Source: Agriotes lineatus (Eukaryota; Arthropoda; Insecta; Coleoptera; Elateridae). From it: a stretch of DNA of 64,000 nt. The notes under the pieces were generated by a model. The model saw only the letters and a list, made by a program, of their open reading frames with translations. It had not been told where the DNA came from and did not search any database. The DNA lies in the NCBI GenBank assembly GCA_940337035.1, contig CALNHX010005875.1, positions 35,392-99,391 on the forward strand, written 5' to 3'. This document shows positions 47,791 to 58,500 of the stretch, piece by piece. The position numbers were made by a program, and so were the translations under genes. Position 1 is the stretch's first letter, and every line of letters begins with the position of its first letter.

Positions 47791-48375
47791 CCTTTATCTA
47801 ATAGACGTGTCTGTCCGAGACGCTGGTCCGTCCGGGACGCTGTTTCAGCAGCCAAACCGTAAGAGATAAAGAAAAAAGTTATGAAAGTTATATGTTTGGA
47901 ATGGTCATGTCAGGTCAGGAACCGAATTTCAGTCACGTGACACTTCCGGTTTTCGAGAAATCACGTGATTTCCGTCCGTCCGGGACGCTGTTCTATTTGA
48001 AAAACGGTCTTTTTTGTTTTATTAAATGAGACATTTGTCTCACTGGTTGCTAGTCCTTTATCTAATAGACTTGTCCGGGACGCTGGCGCTGTTTCAGCAG
48101 CCAAACCGTAAGAGATAGAGAAAAAAGTTATATGTTTGGAATGGTCATGTCAGGTCAGGAACCGAATTTCAGTCTCTAACCTAATTATTATCTTAATTAT
48201 CCTAATCCTAACTTTTTAGGTTAGATTCTAGGCAAATTTTATCAAGGCGAATGCGACTGGTAGTTTGCTACCAACAATGACGTCATATACGTACGTGTGG
48301 TGAATACGCGTTCTATTTGCAAAACGGTCTTTTTTGTTTTTTTAAATGAGACATTTGTATCACTGGGTTGCTAGT
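47791..48375. repeat. Tandemly duplicated ~260-320-bp block
   Basis: Unit 1 (47791-48054) and unit 2 (48055-48375) both begin CCTTTATCTAATAGAC, share TTTCAGCAGCCAAACCGTAA and TGGTCATGTCAGGTCAGGAA, and end with ACGGTCTTTTTTGTTTT, GAGACATTTGT and GTTGCTAGT. The middle differs: unit 1 has an ACGTGACACTTCCGG segment, unit 2 a CTAACCTAATTATT...TAGGTTAG palindromic segment. Non-coding. Confidence 0.9.
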
Positions 48376-49380
48376 TAAGTTTTATTAGATAATATATTAT
48401 ATTGTCTGGTAATTTGGTTATAATCCGACACCTAACGGTAAAAGAACTTCAGTTTAAATAAATAAAATAAACATTTTACTCATAAAATCGCAATGTACTG
48501 TTCTAGTTTTTAACAAATATTAAAAAAAAACGACAAACAAAAATGATATTAAACAGTATGTATCTCGCTAAGAAAACATTTATCTTGCTTTTGAACATAA
48601 GATCTCCAGAGCTCGTTTGTGAGTAATATCAAAGTGCATTTCTTTAGTAGAGCGTGTGGCTTCTAGAAGCCTCAAACTTCTCTATAAAGTTTTTGCTTCA
48701 GAGCCACAGTTTCCAAAATATAGCGTGTTCAAGTCACGATTGAATTTTGCTGATAACAATAGAATACTTGGATCGATTTGGAGAGCATTAAGTAGTATCT
48801 GCTAGTGGATGAAACAAGGGTATCACAGGTCAGACAGTACTAACTATTTAATGCCAAGGTCGATAACTTTAAAATTATTTTCTTGCATGAGATTCATTTG
48901 TATTTGATCTCTTATTTCAAAAAAAAATCTCAGTGATTGTTTTTTTTAAATAGCACAATCTAGTGGTCTGGTATTCCAACAAAAACTAAAAACTGATTTT
49001 CAATTTATACTCATGTCAAACTAGTTAATTATGACTAATGCTGAAATGTTGCAGAATTGAGTTCAATTGTTTGCATAGAATTAACCCTTTCTTAACTGAG
49101 TTACAAAGTAGGCTTTGAAAATCACTTATGCTGCAGTAAGCAATAGGCGTCGATAACTTATGAATATTCTTTATTATATGGTAATATGCCTTAGAAGTTC
49201 TTACTTCTAGTTACACTTTCAGTCTTGAAAATACTTATTAGGTAAACATACAAGTTTTGTTGCAGCCAGAACTCATAATTTAATTAAACAAATGAAAATT
49301 TTCCGAGTCGAAAGAAGATATGGACAGCCGAGCTGTAGACGAGGCTGGCCACTTCTTAAGGCCCGGAATAGTTATTTGCG
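48376..49380. other. Unassigned AT-rich sequence
   Basis: No ORF, RNA gene or repeat recognised. Confidence 0.5.
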
Positions 49381-49727
49381 TACCTAGGCAGGAAAAAAAT
49401 TTCTAATAGCTTGTAACTTAAAACAGCCAGTTTAAGAAAATCATAAAAATTGCAAAAGTATATCAAATGATACTTTAATGAAATAAACTATTGGTTAAGA
49501 TACAAGTTGTTGAAAACCCCTAACCACACAAATATTTAACAACCGCTAAATATGTATTTTAGCATTTGTAAAATTTTTGTATGGTTAGGGATTTTCAATG
49601 AATTGTCCGATTTTTTCATATTTGAATAACTTTACGATTTGGCTCAGAATATTTAAGTACTATTAATTCATTTGCTTGTATACCTATATTTCAACTTAAT
49701 TAAGAAATTAAAGTTTCTCGGTAGGTA
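49381..49727. mobile_element. 347-bp palindromic MITE-like element
   Basis: Begins TACCTAGGCAGG, and the reverse complement of its end begins TACCTACCGAG. The centre is a clear inverted repeat (GAAAACCCCTAACCA at 49513 against TGGTTAGGGATTTTC at 49582). Between these the arms align only loosely. No coding potential. It is an old foldback MITE if the outer boundaries are right. Confidence 0.5.
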
Positions 49728-49924
49728 AAATAAATCATTTATTTATATTTGCTTAATAAATAGTATCAATAACAGTTATACAAATTATTGCTAATACTTT
49801 CATGACATGCACTACACACTGGGAAGAGGTCAGCTAAAATCCAAAAGGTACCAAAAGCGTTCGTCACGAGTGAGTAAAATATGAAGTGGATGTCGTGGAA
49901 GTCACGGAAGGCACATATTTAATC

Positions 49925-50545
49925 TTATGAGCGTACGCAACAGAGGGCAGCCGTCAACCCCCATATCCGTCTGGGGCCACCCAAAAAAACCGGGGTGGAA
50001 TAACCATTACGGAACTGAGTAAAACTGATCCTCTTCGGGTTGCACAACTCTTCCAAGGCCACGGTGAAGACCTCCTCCACCTCGCTGTGGTTCACCTTCA
50101 AGGACTTCAAGTCTAAGTCGCCCATGATCTGCCCTACGACAGGCAGCACCGACATGTTTGCACGAGTCACTATGAACTTGCCACTGCCCCAGATCAGGAC
50201 CCGATCTTCCCGCAGCCCTAGCTCCTCTTTGGTTTCTCGCAAAGCTGTGTGTTCCAGGCTGTTGTCCTTGTCGTCCAGCATGCCCCCGGGAAAGCTGACC
50301 TGTCCCCTGTGGGTCTTCAAATGGGGGGCGCGCAAGGTGTACAGCAGCGAGACCCTGCCGTCGACCGTGCACAGAGGGACCAGTACGGCTGCCTTTCGGT
50401 GGGGCTCCTGCATTTGGAACCTGATCGCCGGCATGTTGGCGAATTTTGCGGCGGTCTTCGCCAGGTTTTCCTTGCTCAGCACCCTCTTCGCCGAGTAGTA
50501 CCCGGTGAATTGGTTGCTGAGGCTGCGGGTGATGGGGCGCGACAT
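49925..50545 (-). CDS. NUDT8-like mitochondrial CoA diphosphatase (Nudix hydrolase)
   Basis: A Nudix hydrolase of the CoA/acyl-CoA pyrophosphatase group (NUDT7/NUDT8), which splits coenzyme A into 3',5'-ADP and phosphopantetheine with Mg2+. 206 aa. The N-terminus is rich in Arg/Lys and lacks acidic residues for the first 25 positions, fitting a mitochondrial targeting sequence. AVLVPLCTVDG (53-63) begins the Nudix fold; LRAPHLKTHRGQVSFPGG (71-88) is the CoA-specific UPF0035 motif; TALRETKEELGL (100-111) is the Nudix box with REXXEE at 103-108; STPVFLGGPRRIWGLTA (183-199) is the conserved tail. The ATG has an AAAATG context. The last few residues (LCCVRS) differ from the usual helical end, so a final exon or a 3' alteration is possible. 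The GC content is far above that of the surroundings. It is intronless in this stretch. Confidence 0.93.
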   Translation of the reverse strand: MSRPITRSLSNQFTGYYSAKRVLSKENLAKTAAKFANMPAIRFQMQEPHRKAAVLVPLCTVDGRVSLLYTLRAPHLKTHRGQVSFPGGMLDDKDNSLEHTALRETKEELGLREDRVLIWGSGKFIVTRANMSVLPVVGQIMGDLDLKSLKVNHSEVEEVFTVALEELCNPKRISFTQFRNGYSTPVFLGGPRRIWGLTAALCCVRS

Positions 50546-50870
50546 TTTAAATCCGATAGAAGAGCTGTCACATTACGTCAAATTTGAGCGAAAACCGAAA
50601 CTGAATGATCACTACCGCCGGCGATGAAAGCTGGTCTTTTTGTATATTTCCTGAACGCGGTTTGATTGCTTGTGACGCGACCTCGCCATTTTGCTGTTGC
50701 GCTACGTAGTTGGACAGATCGTTCGTTCAAAGTGCAAATGCCCCTTGCATAATCGGGTCTTAACCTGCAATCACGCAGCGAGTGTGAGGTTAGGTTCGTT
50801 TTGACATTTCGCCACAACCGCCCGCATGGACGCTGCTAATGAATGAATCATCAGGTGTGACGTCACGAAC
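50546..50870 (-). promoter_or_regulatory. Upstream region of the NUDT8-like gene, probable promoter
   Basis: CpG-richer than the flanks, without TATA close to the gene. CRE-like TTACGTCA lies at about 50573 and TGTGACGTCACGAACGTCA at about 50856. A 79-codon minus-strand frame here (50578-50817) has no domain and is not taken as a gene. Confidence 0.4.
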
Positions 50871-51245
50871 GTCATGCCCTTCTTTTTTTTTATCATCAGT
50901 GGCGTAGGCACTAATTTTTTTTATTATGTCAGTGGCGTAGTTGTCATCATTTTTCTTCTGCAAATAAAGATTTTGACTATAAGTTTTTTAAAGCGAATCG
51001 GTAGATTGAAAATAGATTATAAAATTTGCTTTGTTATTTTAATTTTAGGTCTAATTGGTTCGTCAAAAAAGATTGATGGTTTTATTTTCCAAATACACAT
51101 GCATTGCAATAAATTACAACTTTAAACAAAACTGTAAAATTAAAACTACAAGAGTGAAAGTTTTATTTATGAAATATTATATACTGCTAATGGTCTCCGC
51201 AATTTTCAATATACTCTTCTAAACAGCGGATGAAGTTTGACATAA
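50871..51245. other. Unassigned sequence
   Basis: AT-rich. A hydrophobic open frame at 50874-51125 looks like translated T-rich sequence and is not supported. Confidence 0.4.
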
Positions 51246-51253
51246 CTCTAACC

Positions 51254-52044
51254 CACAAAGCAACCACTAATAGAGCGATTTCTCAAACAGTAAGCTTGAA
51301 TAAAAGTTTCAGCGCCCTACAACGGGTGGGCCAGAAACTATTCAGGCAAGGCGGCAAAATTTAAATACGCTATTACTACGATATTTGGATTAATCAAGGA
51401 TATACCGTCAACACCAATACAAATTTTGCATATACATAATTTGCCTTCATCAGAATCTCGATTTTAAAGTTTTGAACCGCATAAATCGGAATATGCAAAA
51501 TCTTTATAGGTTCTGAAGTTTACAATAATTATGGAAAATTCAAACAAAATATTTGCGAATAACAAATATATTTAAGTAATTCAAATAGCAATATTGTTTA
51601 ATAGGTATTGTCAATCTTACAATAGTCGTGCTCAATTGCAACAATTTGCTTTGGTTAAAAATGCTTTTCACGCATTTTAAATGATTTGTCGGTGTCAGTT
51701 TGACGTATGAGTTTACTATTTACGCACTTTTCAAAAGGCGGACAGGTGACACCAGCGCCTCCTGACGGATGGGCCAATCTCTAACAATTATTTGATTTGA
51801 CAGATGCATTCAGAAAATGCTTCTATTAGTAGGTTTTTCTATGCCGTTGGGAAACTTGTGTCTCCTACACTAAATCGGCACCATTTGAAGCAACACTTCT
51901 TCACATACCGACCCATAATTAATTATAGTATGGTTCACAACCTTGTCGAGTGGCGACACTAGCGCCCTACGACGGGTGGGCCAGTCCCTAACAATTATTT
52001 GACAGGTGCATTTAAGAAACTCCTCTATTAGTGGTTGCTTTGTG
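51254..52044. mobile_element. 791-bp non-autonomous inverted-repeat element, copy 1
   Basis: Starts CACAAAGCAACCACTAATAG, and the reverse complement of its end is the same. The unit AGCGCCCTACRACGGGTGGG occurs near the left end, internally in modified form (about 51750) and near the right end, each time followed by a related ~90-bp segment. No transposase. The pair of copies is flanked by the 8-bp duplication CTCTAACC (51246-51253 and 53230-53237), a size seen for hAT and P elements. Confidence 0.9.
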
Positions 52045-52541
52045 ATAGTCACAAAGCAACCACTAATAGAGCGATTTCTCAAACAGTAAGCTTAAATAAA
52101 AGTTTCAGCGCCCTACAACGGGTGGGCCAGAAACTATTCCAGCAAGGCGGCAAAATTTAAATACGCCATTACTACGATATTTGGATTAATCAAGGATATA
52201 CTGTCAACACCAATACAAATTTTGCATATACATAATTTGCCTTCATCAGAATCTCGATTTTAAAGTTTTGAACCGCATAAATCGGAATATGCAAAATCTT
52301 TATAGGTTCTGAAGTTTACAATAATTATGGAAAATTCAAACAAAATATTTGCGAATAATAAATATATTTAAGTAATTCAAATAGCAATATTGTTTAATAG
52401 ATATTGTCAATCTTACAATAGTCGTGCTCAATTGCAACAATTTGCTTTGGTTCAAAATGCTTTTCACGCATTTTAAATGATTTGTCGGTGTCAGTTTGAC
52501 GTATGAGTTTACTATTTACGCACTTTTCAAAAGGCGGACAG

Positions 52542-52922
52542 TATAGCCCCTATATTTACATATAGTAGCGACAACGATTGATGTTGCCGCTGGGGCAAAA
52601 TCACGTTGGTATCCCTTAAGTCCCTAGCATATTTAAAAATCGCCTAGGAAGTTGCATAATTAAATTAAAATGTGACATTGACAGTTGTCGTGTTTTTATT
52701 CATTTTTCTCTTCGCGGGCTAATTTGAAGTCGAGGACGTGAAAATGCTAGGGTGTTGTGTCGATAAGTGTAAAAATAGTAGCAGAAAAGGATTTCAGGTA
52801 TTCAGATTTGTTATTTTTTCACTGTTTACACTGAAATTTACCGTTTAGTAACTTTTTGTATTTTCATGTTTGCATCAGATTTGCCCCATGATGTCGCTAC
52901 TATTTGTAATAGAGGGGCTATA
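52542..52922. mobile_element. 381-bp P-superfamily-like MITE
   Basis: Ends TATAGCCCCTATATT and, inverted, TATAGCCCCTCTATT; inverted similarity continues through AGTAGCGACA. It is flanked by an 8-bp duplication GCGGACAG (52534-52541, 52923-52930), verified against uninterrupted copy 1. P elements make 8-bp duplications and encode an N-terminal THAP domain; a THAP start is present inside. Deletion derivative without transposase. Confidence 0.8.
52744..52812 (+). pseudogene. THAP zinc-finger start, remnant of a P-type transposase
   Basis: From ATG 52744 reads MLGCCVDKCKNSSRKGFQ and then VFRF: the C-x3-C start (Cys, Cys, Lys/Asn pattern) and the GF-x-x-FRF turn of a THAP DNA-binding domain. The Pro expected next is absent and the frame ends at a TAG soon after (about 52845). 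The rest of the domain is missing. A donor-like GTATTC follows the Gln codon. Confidence 0.7.
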
Positions 52923-53237
52923 GCGGACAGGTGACACCAGCGCCTCTTGACGGATGGGCCAATCTCTAACAATTATTTGATTTGACAGATGCATTCAGAA
53001 AACGCTTCTATTAGTAGGTTTTTCTATGCCGTTGGGAAACTTGTGTCTCCTACACTAAATCGGCACAATTTGAAACAACACTTCTTCACATACCGACCCA
53101 TAATTAATTATAGTTTGGTTCACAACCTTGCCGAGTGGCGACACTAGCGCCCTCCGACGGGTGGGCCAGTCCCTAACAATTATTTGACAGGTGCATTTAA
53201 GAAACTCCTCTATTAGTGGTTGCTTTGTGCTCTAACC

Positions 53238-54045
53238 TAAAGTAGGTACCTACGTAGATGACATTTGTGACAAAAAATATGTAAGGGTTATTATAATATA
53301 TTACTAATATAACTAAACGAAATATAATTGCTTAAATAATGCGATTTCCTTGTATCTATGTGAAAAAAAAGTGATGCCATCATGGGGGGGTCTCTAGCTT
53401 ACCAGTCGCCGGGGTGCAGCTCCTTATTTTTTATTGCATTTATTGAACTTTTTATTTGCTAGCAATCCAAACACTAACTGTCTTTTCCTGTAGAATAATA
53501 TTAATCTTGTCGATTTTTCCCAAGATAGGTCCACACTATCAAACTGCTGATGGAATAGAAATTTAAATTTGTGTTATAAAGTTTTTTGCTTCTTCATTTC
53601 TCTTAAGTTGTAAAAGTTTTTCTAAGTTATCTAGAACCTTTGCCAACTGTTTGAACACCATATATATATATATATATAGCTTTCTTATGACCATTGAGTA
53701 TCACAATACTTCTTCAAAGAAACTATTAAATACTATATCAGTTTATCCCACCTTTCAAGAGAAGACGAAAAAATACAGATACATTTTGAACAGTACCAAA
53801 AAATTTTAAAATTTTTGGTGATACCCTCATAACGTGAATTTCAATCAAGATTAAAGAATGCACAAGGTAAAAAAATAAGAAAATGGATTCATTTCCACAA
53901 TTTGGGCTTGGACTCCTTTACAATTGGTTGTCATATTTGCACTCTATACAATTTTGTAAGCTTTTGGGCTAGTCCTCCGTCTTTTTCTTTATTCAACGAA
54001 ATCAAAGTACATTTCGTTTTTTTTTTGTAATCTTGATATATCACA
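53238..54045. other. Unassigned sequence with a (TA)n run
   Basis: No gene recognised. A TATATATA microsatellite lies at about 53660-53679. Confidence 0.5.
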
Positions 54046-54110
54046 CCTCGGTGGTGTAGTGGATAGATTGCCAGGCTTGCAAAAAGTAAATTCTCGTTTC
54101 GAATCCATGG
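54046..54110 (+). repeat. tRNA-like (SINE-like) sequence
   Basis: TGGTGTAGTGG (54052-54062) fits an A box and GTTTCGAATCC (54096-54106) fits a B box, 44 bases apart as in tRNA genes. The acceptor stem does not pair and the anticodon arm is poor, so it is a tRNA-derived SINE head or tRNA pseudogene. CAGGGGCGTCTCTAGCG follows shortly after, reminiscent of a hAT terminus. Confidence 0.5.
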
Positions 54111-55199
54111 ATAGACGGTCAACTGGATCGGTACTCAGGGGCGTCTCTAGCGTACATGCCGCCGTGGTGTAAAGTCCCATATGCCGCCCACTCTGGGTTA
54201 CAGTCTAGGTGGTTAGTGGAAGTTAATGATTTGAGTTGAGTGTAGCTAAATAGGGAATTATTCTTAATATAAACCAAACATTTGTATTTATTATTAATTT
54301 CATAATTTGATAACATATATCCATTACAATATGGAAAGTAATATTTGTTACTTTTCACCAGTCAAAATTATCTTTTCTTGTATTACTTATCGCAAATTCG
54401 TTAACAGTATCGTTCTTATATATAAACGCATGTTGCCTGATTTTCTGTGAGTTTCATGTTTTTATCGGCAATGATCATCTTCTTCTTTATAATGCAGCGA
54501 TAAGCAAGTACGTAAGGCAGCGGAATTTAGCCCAGCGCATAAAAGGTACAAACATAATGTAGCTGAGAGCAAAGAGTAGAGCAAAAGCACATACATGAAA
54601 CTTGTTATAACAGATTGAAGTACGCATACTGGCACGTTGATAAACGATGTAGAATGTACAAGAAAGCAAAGGGACGAATTCGGTCAGGTTTGATTTTCTC
54701 TGCTTGGCTTTTGTATATTTTAAAGAAAGTAAAATTGAAAACTGGATATGGAAAATTTGATAAGCGAAGTGTTCATTAGAAGCAGATTTGTGAGACCTTA
54801 AGGTGAAAAACACCACAACAGATATTTTATTATACAAATCATTTCTGGGAAGGATAAGCACCTTCGTTTGCATTAGCATGTGTAGTTAAGGCTATCTGAG
54901 CATAATGCCAATATAAATATAAAATATGTTAACCTTAAACTTCAGCACATTTTGAGAGAGAGACTATGAGAAATATTGGAAAAAAGAAAGCTGACTTATC
55001 TTTAACAATACACCACGAAAATACGTATACCACTTTTTAGGAATGTAGGACACTCTACATATTCAACAAATATTGATACAAATGTTTTATTAAATTCATT
55101 TAACAAAATTCTTATATAAATCCCTTTTTCTTCAAACGGCAGTAAAATATGGCATTATACTGCTGGATTGATGATGCTAAACTGTCACTTTATTGCCAA
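54111..55199. other. Unassigned sequence with one unsupported ORF
   Basis: A 130-codon minus-strand frame (54487-54879) lacks any domain; it is rich in Phe, Leu and Tyr as expected from translating AT-rich DNA, and is not called a gene. The segment at 54485-54515 (TTTATAATGC...AGCAAGTACGT) resembles 59608-59638. Confidence 0.4.
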
Positions 55200-55362
55200 G
55201 CTGCAGATAATATTATCTGCCGCTGACGAGCAGCAGATAAAGTTATTATCTGCCGCTGACGACTTTATCTGCCGCTCGTCAGCGGCAGATAAAGTTATTA
55301 TCTGCCGCTGACAACTTTATCTGCCGCTCGTCAGCGGCAGATAATATTATCTGCCGCTGACG
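55200..55362. repeat. Cluster of CTGCCGCTGACG palindromes (unit 1)
   Basis: Alternating direct and inverted copies of TTATCTGCCGCTGACG, able to form several nested hairpins. Equivalent clusters lie at about 56230-56328, 57161-57236, 58067-58196 and 59066-59195, with different copy numbers. Confidence 0.93.
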
Positions 55363-55441
55363 AGATCAAGTAATTTTCTTCGAATTTTGTTCACAAAGTT
55401 GTAAATAATTTGTTATAAAAACGTTTGAAGAAAAAATACTA

Positions 55442-55562
55442 TATGTTATTCGGAGCAAAAGTATCTTTATGTGGCTCGGCTGTACTTATCAGCCTCGCAA
55501 GCTCGGCAGATAACCCGTCCAGCCTCGCCACATAAAATATAACTTTTGCTCCTAATAACATA
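55442..55562. repeat. 121-bp hairpin element inside macrosatellite unit 1
   Basis: TATGTTATT pairs with AATAACATA at the ends; the arms continue with GGAGCAAAAGT and TTTATGTGGC. The loop contains CTCGGCTG...AGCCTCGC. Same size and layout as the hairpins at 30493 and 47242. It is full-length in units 1, 4 and 5 and lacks about 40 bp in units 2 and 3. Confidence 0.85.
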
Positions 55563-58500
55563 ATATACTATTATCTGGTACTCCTATCATCCACGATAAA
55601 TTATTTTCAACGCAACACAGCAGATATTGACACGGGTAATGTTTGCTTTGTTCGCAGGATTCAAGGTTGGCCGTCTTTAAAACCTTCGCAGAAGGCAGAA
55701 TTAGACATAACTAGGCCACCAGTTGAGCTCCACGAGCGACTTGAATTGCAGTAGGCCGTAGACGTTTAGCGGCCATCCACCCGCTTACATAGTTTGACAT
55801 CTTGTTATAATTTATTTAACATTATTTTATTTTGTAAAACAAGAATATTAATAGACATTTATTTCCGACTACTTTTCTTTTGAATTTTACGTCTACGTAA
55901 ATTTTATATTGAGAATAATTCTCTAAATTGAGATAATTTCGTGTTGATACCTATCTCAATAGTTGTCATGGCAACCAGCGGCGCCTTAAACGGGGGTGCA
56001 AGGAGTGCACAGCACCCGTGCGGCAGGGCTTATGGAATGGCAGTAGACTAGGTTGCATATCTGATTCTTTCAAATTCGAAATTTAGAGTTTCTCGTTAAC
56101 GCTGTTGGCCGTTGCTGAAGAGAAAGCTTCGTAACCAATGACATAAAGTGAAAGCGTGACGTCAACCGCAGTCGGGGCCATGATTGGCTTTTGTATCATT
56201 ATTTTGCTTTGAATGTTTATTATTTGGAATGACAGATAAAGTTATTATCTGCCGCTGACGACTTTATCTGCCGCTGACAACTTTATCTGCCGCTCGTCAG
56301 CGGCAGATAATATTATCTGCCGCTGACCAGATCAAGTAATTTTCTTCGAATTTTGTTCACAAAGTTGTAAATAATTTGTTATAAAAACGTTTGAAGAAAA
56401 AATACTATATGTTATTCGGAGCAAAAGTATCTTTATGTGGCCCGTCCAGCCTCGCCACATAAAATATAACTTTTGCTCCTAATAACATAATATACTATTA
56501 TCTGGTACTCCTATCATCCACGATAAATTATTTTCAACGCAACACAGCAGATATTGACACGGGTAATGTTTGCTTTGTTCGCAGGATTCAAGGTTGGCCG
56601 TCTTTAAAACCTTCGCAGAAGGCAGAACTAGACATCACTAGGCCACCAGTTGAGCTCCACGAGCGACTTGAATTGCAGTAGGCCGTAGACGTTTAGCGGC
56701 CATCCACCCGCTTACATAGTTTGACATTTTGTTATAATTTATTTAACATTATTTTATTTTGTAAAACAAGAATGTTAATAGACATTTATTTCCGACTACT
56801 TTTCTTTTGAATTTTACGTCTACGTAAATTTTATATTGAGAATAATTCTCTAAATTGAGATAATTTCGTGTTGATACCTATCTCAATAGTTGTCATGGCA
56901 ACCAGCGGCGCCTTAAACGGGGGTGCAAGGAATGCACAGCACCCGTGCGGCAGGGCTTATGGAATGGCAGTAGACTAGGTTGCATATCTGATTCTTTCAA
57001 ATTCGAAATTTAGAGTTTCTCGTTAACGCTGTTGGCCGTTGCTGAAGAGAAAGCGTCGTAACCAATGACATAAAGTGAAAGCGTGACGTCAACCGCAGTC
57101 GGGGCCATGATTGGCTTTTGTATCATTATTTTGCTTTGAATGTTTATTATTTGGAATGACAGATAAAGTTATTATCTGCCGCTGACAACTTTATCTGCCG
57201 CTCGTCAGCGGCAGATAATATTATCTGCCGCTGACGAGATCAAGTAATTTTCTTCGAATTTTGTTCACAAAGTTGTAAATAATTTGTTATAAAAACGTTT
57301 GAAGAAAAAATACTATATGTTATTCGGAGCAAAAGTATCTTTATGTGGCCCGTCCAGCCTCGCCACATAAAATATAACTTTTGCTCCTAATAACATAATA
57401 TACTATTATCTGGTACTCCTATCATCCACGATCAATTATTTTCAACGCAACACAGCAGATATTGACACGGGTAATGTTTGCTTTGTTCGCAGGATTCAAG
57501 GTTGGCCGTCTTTAAAACCTTCGCAGAAGGCAGAACTAGACATCACTAGGCCATCAGTTGAGCTCCACGAGCGACTTGAATTGCAGTAGGCCGTAGACGT
57601 TTAGCGGCCATCCACCCGCTTACATAGTTTGACATTTTGTTATAATTTATTTAACATTATTTTATTTTGTAAAACAAGAATATTAATAGACATTTATTTG
57701 CGACTACTTTTCTTTTGAATTTTACGTCTACGTAAATTTTATATTGAGAATAATTCTCTAAATTGAGATAATTTCGTGTTGATACCTATCTCAATAGTTG
57801 TCATGGCAACCAGCGGCGTCTTAAACGGGGGTGCAAGGAGTGCACAGCACCCGTGCGGCAGGGCTTATGGAATGGCAGTAGACTAGGTTGCATATCTGAT
57901 TCTTTCAAATTCGAAATTTAGAGTTTCTCGTTAACGTTGTTGGCCGTTGCTGAAGAGAAAGCGTCGTAACCAATGACATAACGTGAAAGCGTGACGTCAA
58001 CCGCAGTCGGGGCCATGATTGGCTTTTGTATCATTATTTTACTTTGAATGTTTATTATTTGGAATGACAGATAAAGTTATTATCTGCCGCTGACGACTTT
58101 ATCTGCCGCTCGTCAGCGGCAGATAAAGTTATTATCTGCCGCTGACAACTTTATCTGCCGCTCGTCAGCGGCAGATAATATTATCTGCCGCTGACGAGAT
58201 CAAGTAATTTTCTTCAAATTTTGTTCACAAAGTTGTAAATAATTTGTTATAAAAACGTTTGAAGAAAAAATACTATATGTTATTCGGAGCAAAAGTATCT
58301 TTATGTGGCTCGGCTGTACTTATCAGCCTCGCAAGCTCGGCAGATAACCCGTCCAGCCTCGCCACATAAAATATAACTTTTGCTCCTAATAACATAATAT
58401 ACTATTATCTGGTACTCCTATCATCCACGATAAATTATTTTCAACGCAACACAGCAGATATTGACACGGGTAATGTTTGCTTTGTTCGCAGGATTCAAGG

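Larger units (their letters stand above)
52050..53229. mobile_element. Copy 2 of the 791-bp element, interrupted by a P-like insertion
   Basis: Head-to-tail with copy 1, separated only by ATAGT (52045-52049). Removing the 381-bp insertion and its 8-bp duplication leaves 791 bp, the same length as copy 1 and nearly identical in sequence, so the two are recent duplicates. It has the same terminal inverted repeats as copy 1. Confidence 0.9.

Noticed and set aside
50040..50587. Plus-strand ORFs of 152 and 112 codons opposite the NUDT8-like gene
   Set aside because: Antisense shadows of a GC-rich coding region; no domain recognised.
50578..50817. 79-codon ORF upstream of the NUDT8-like gene, possible extra exon
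   Set aside because: Different frame, no targeting or Nudix-related sequence, and the downstream ATG has a good context.
54487..54879. 130-codon minus-strand ORF
   Set aside because: No domain or motif, composition of translated AT-rich DNA, no homologous feature nearby.
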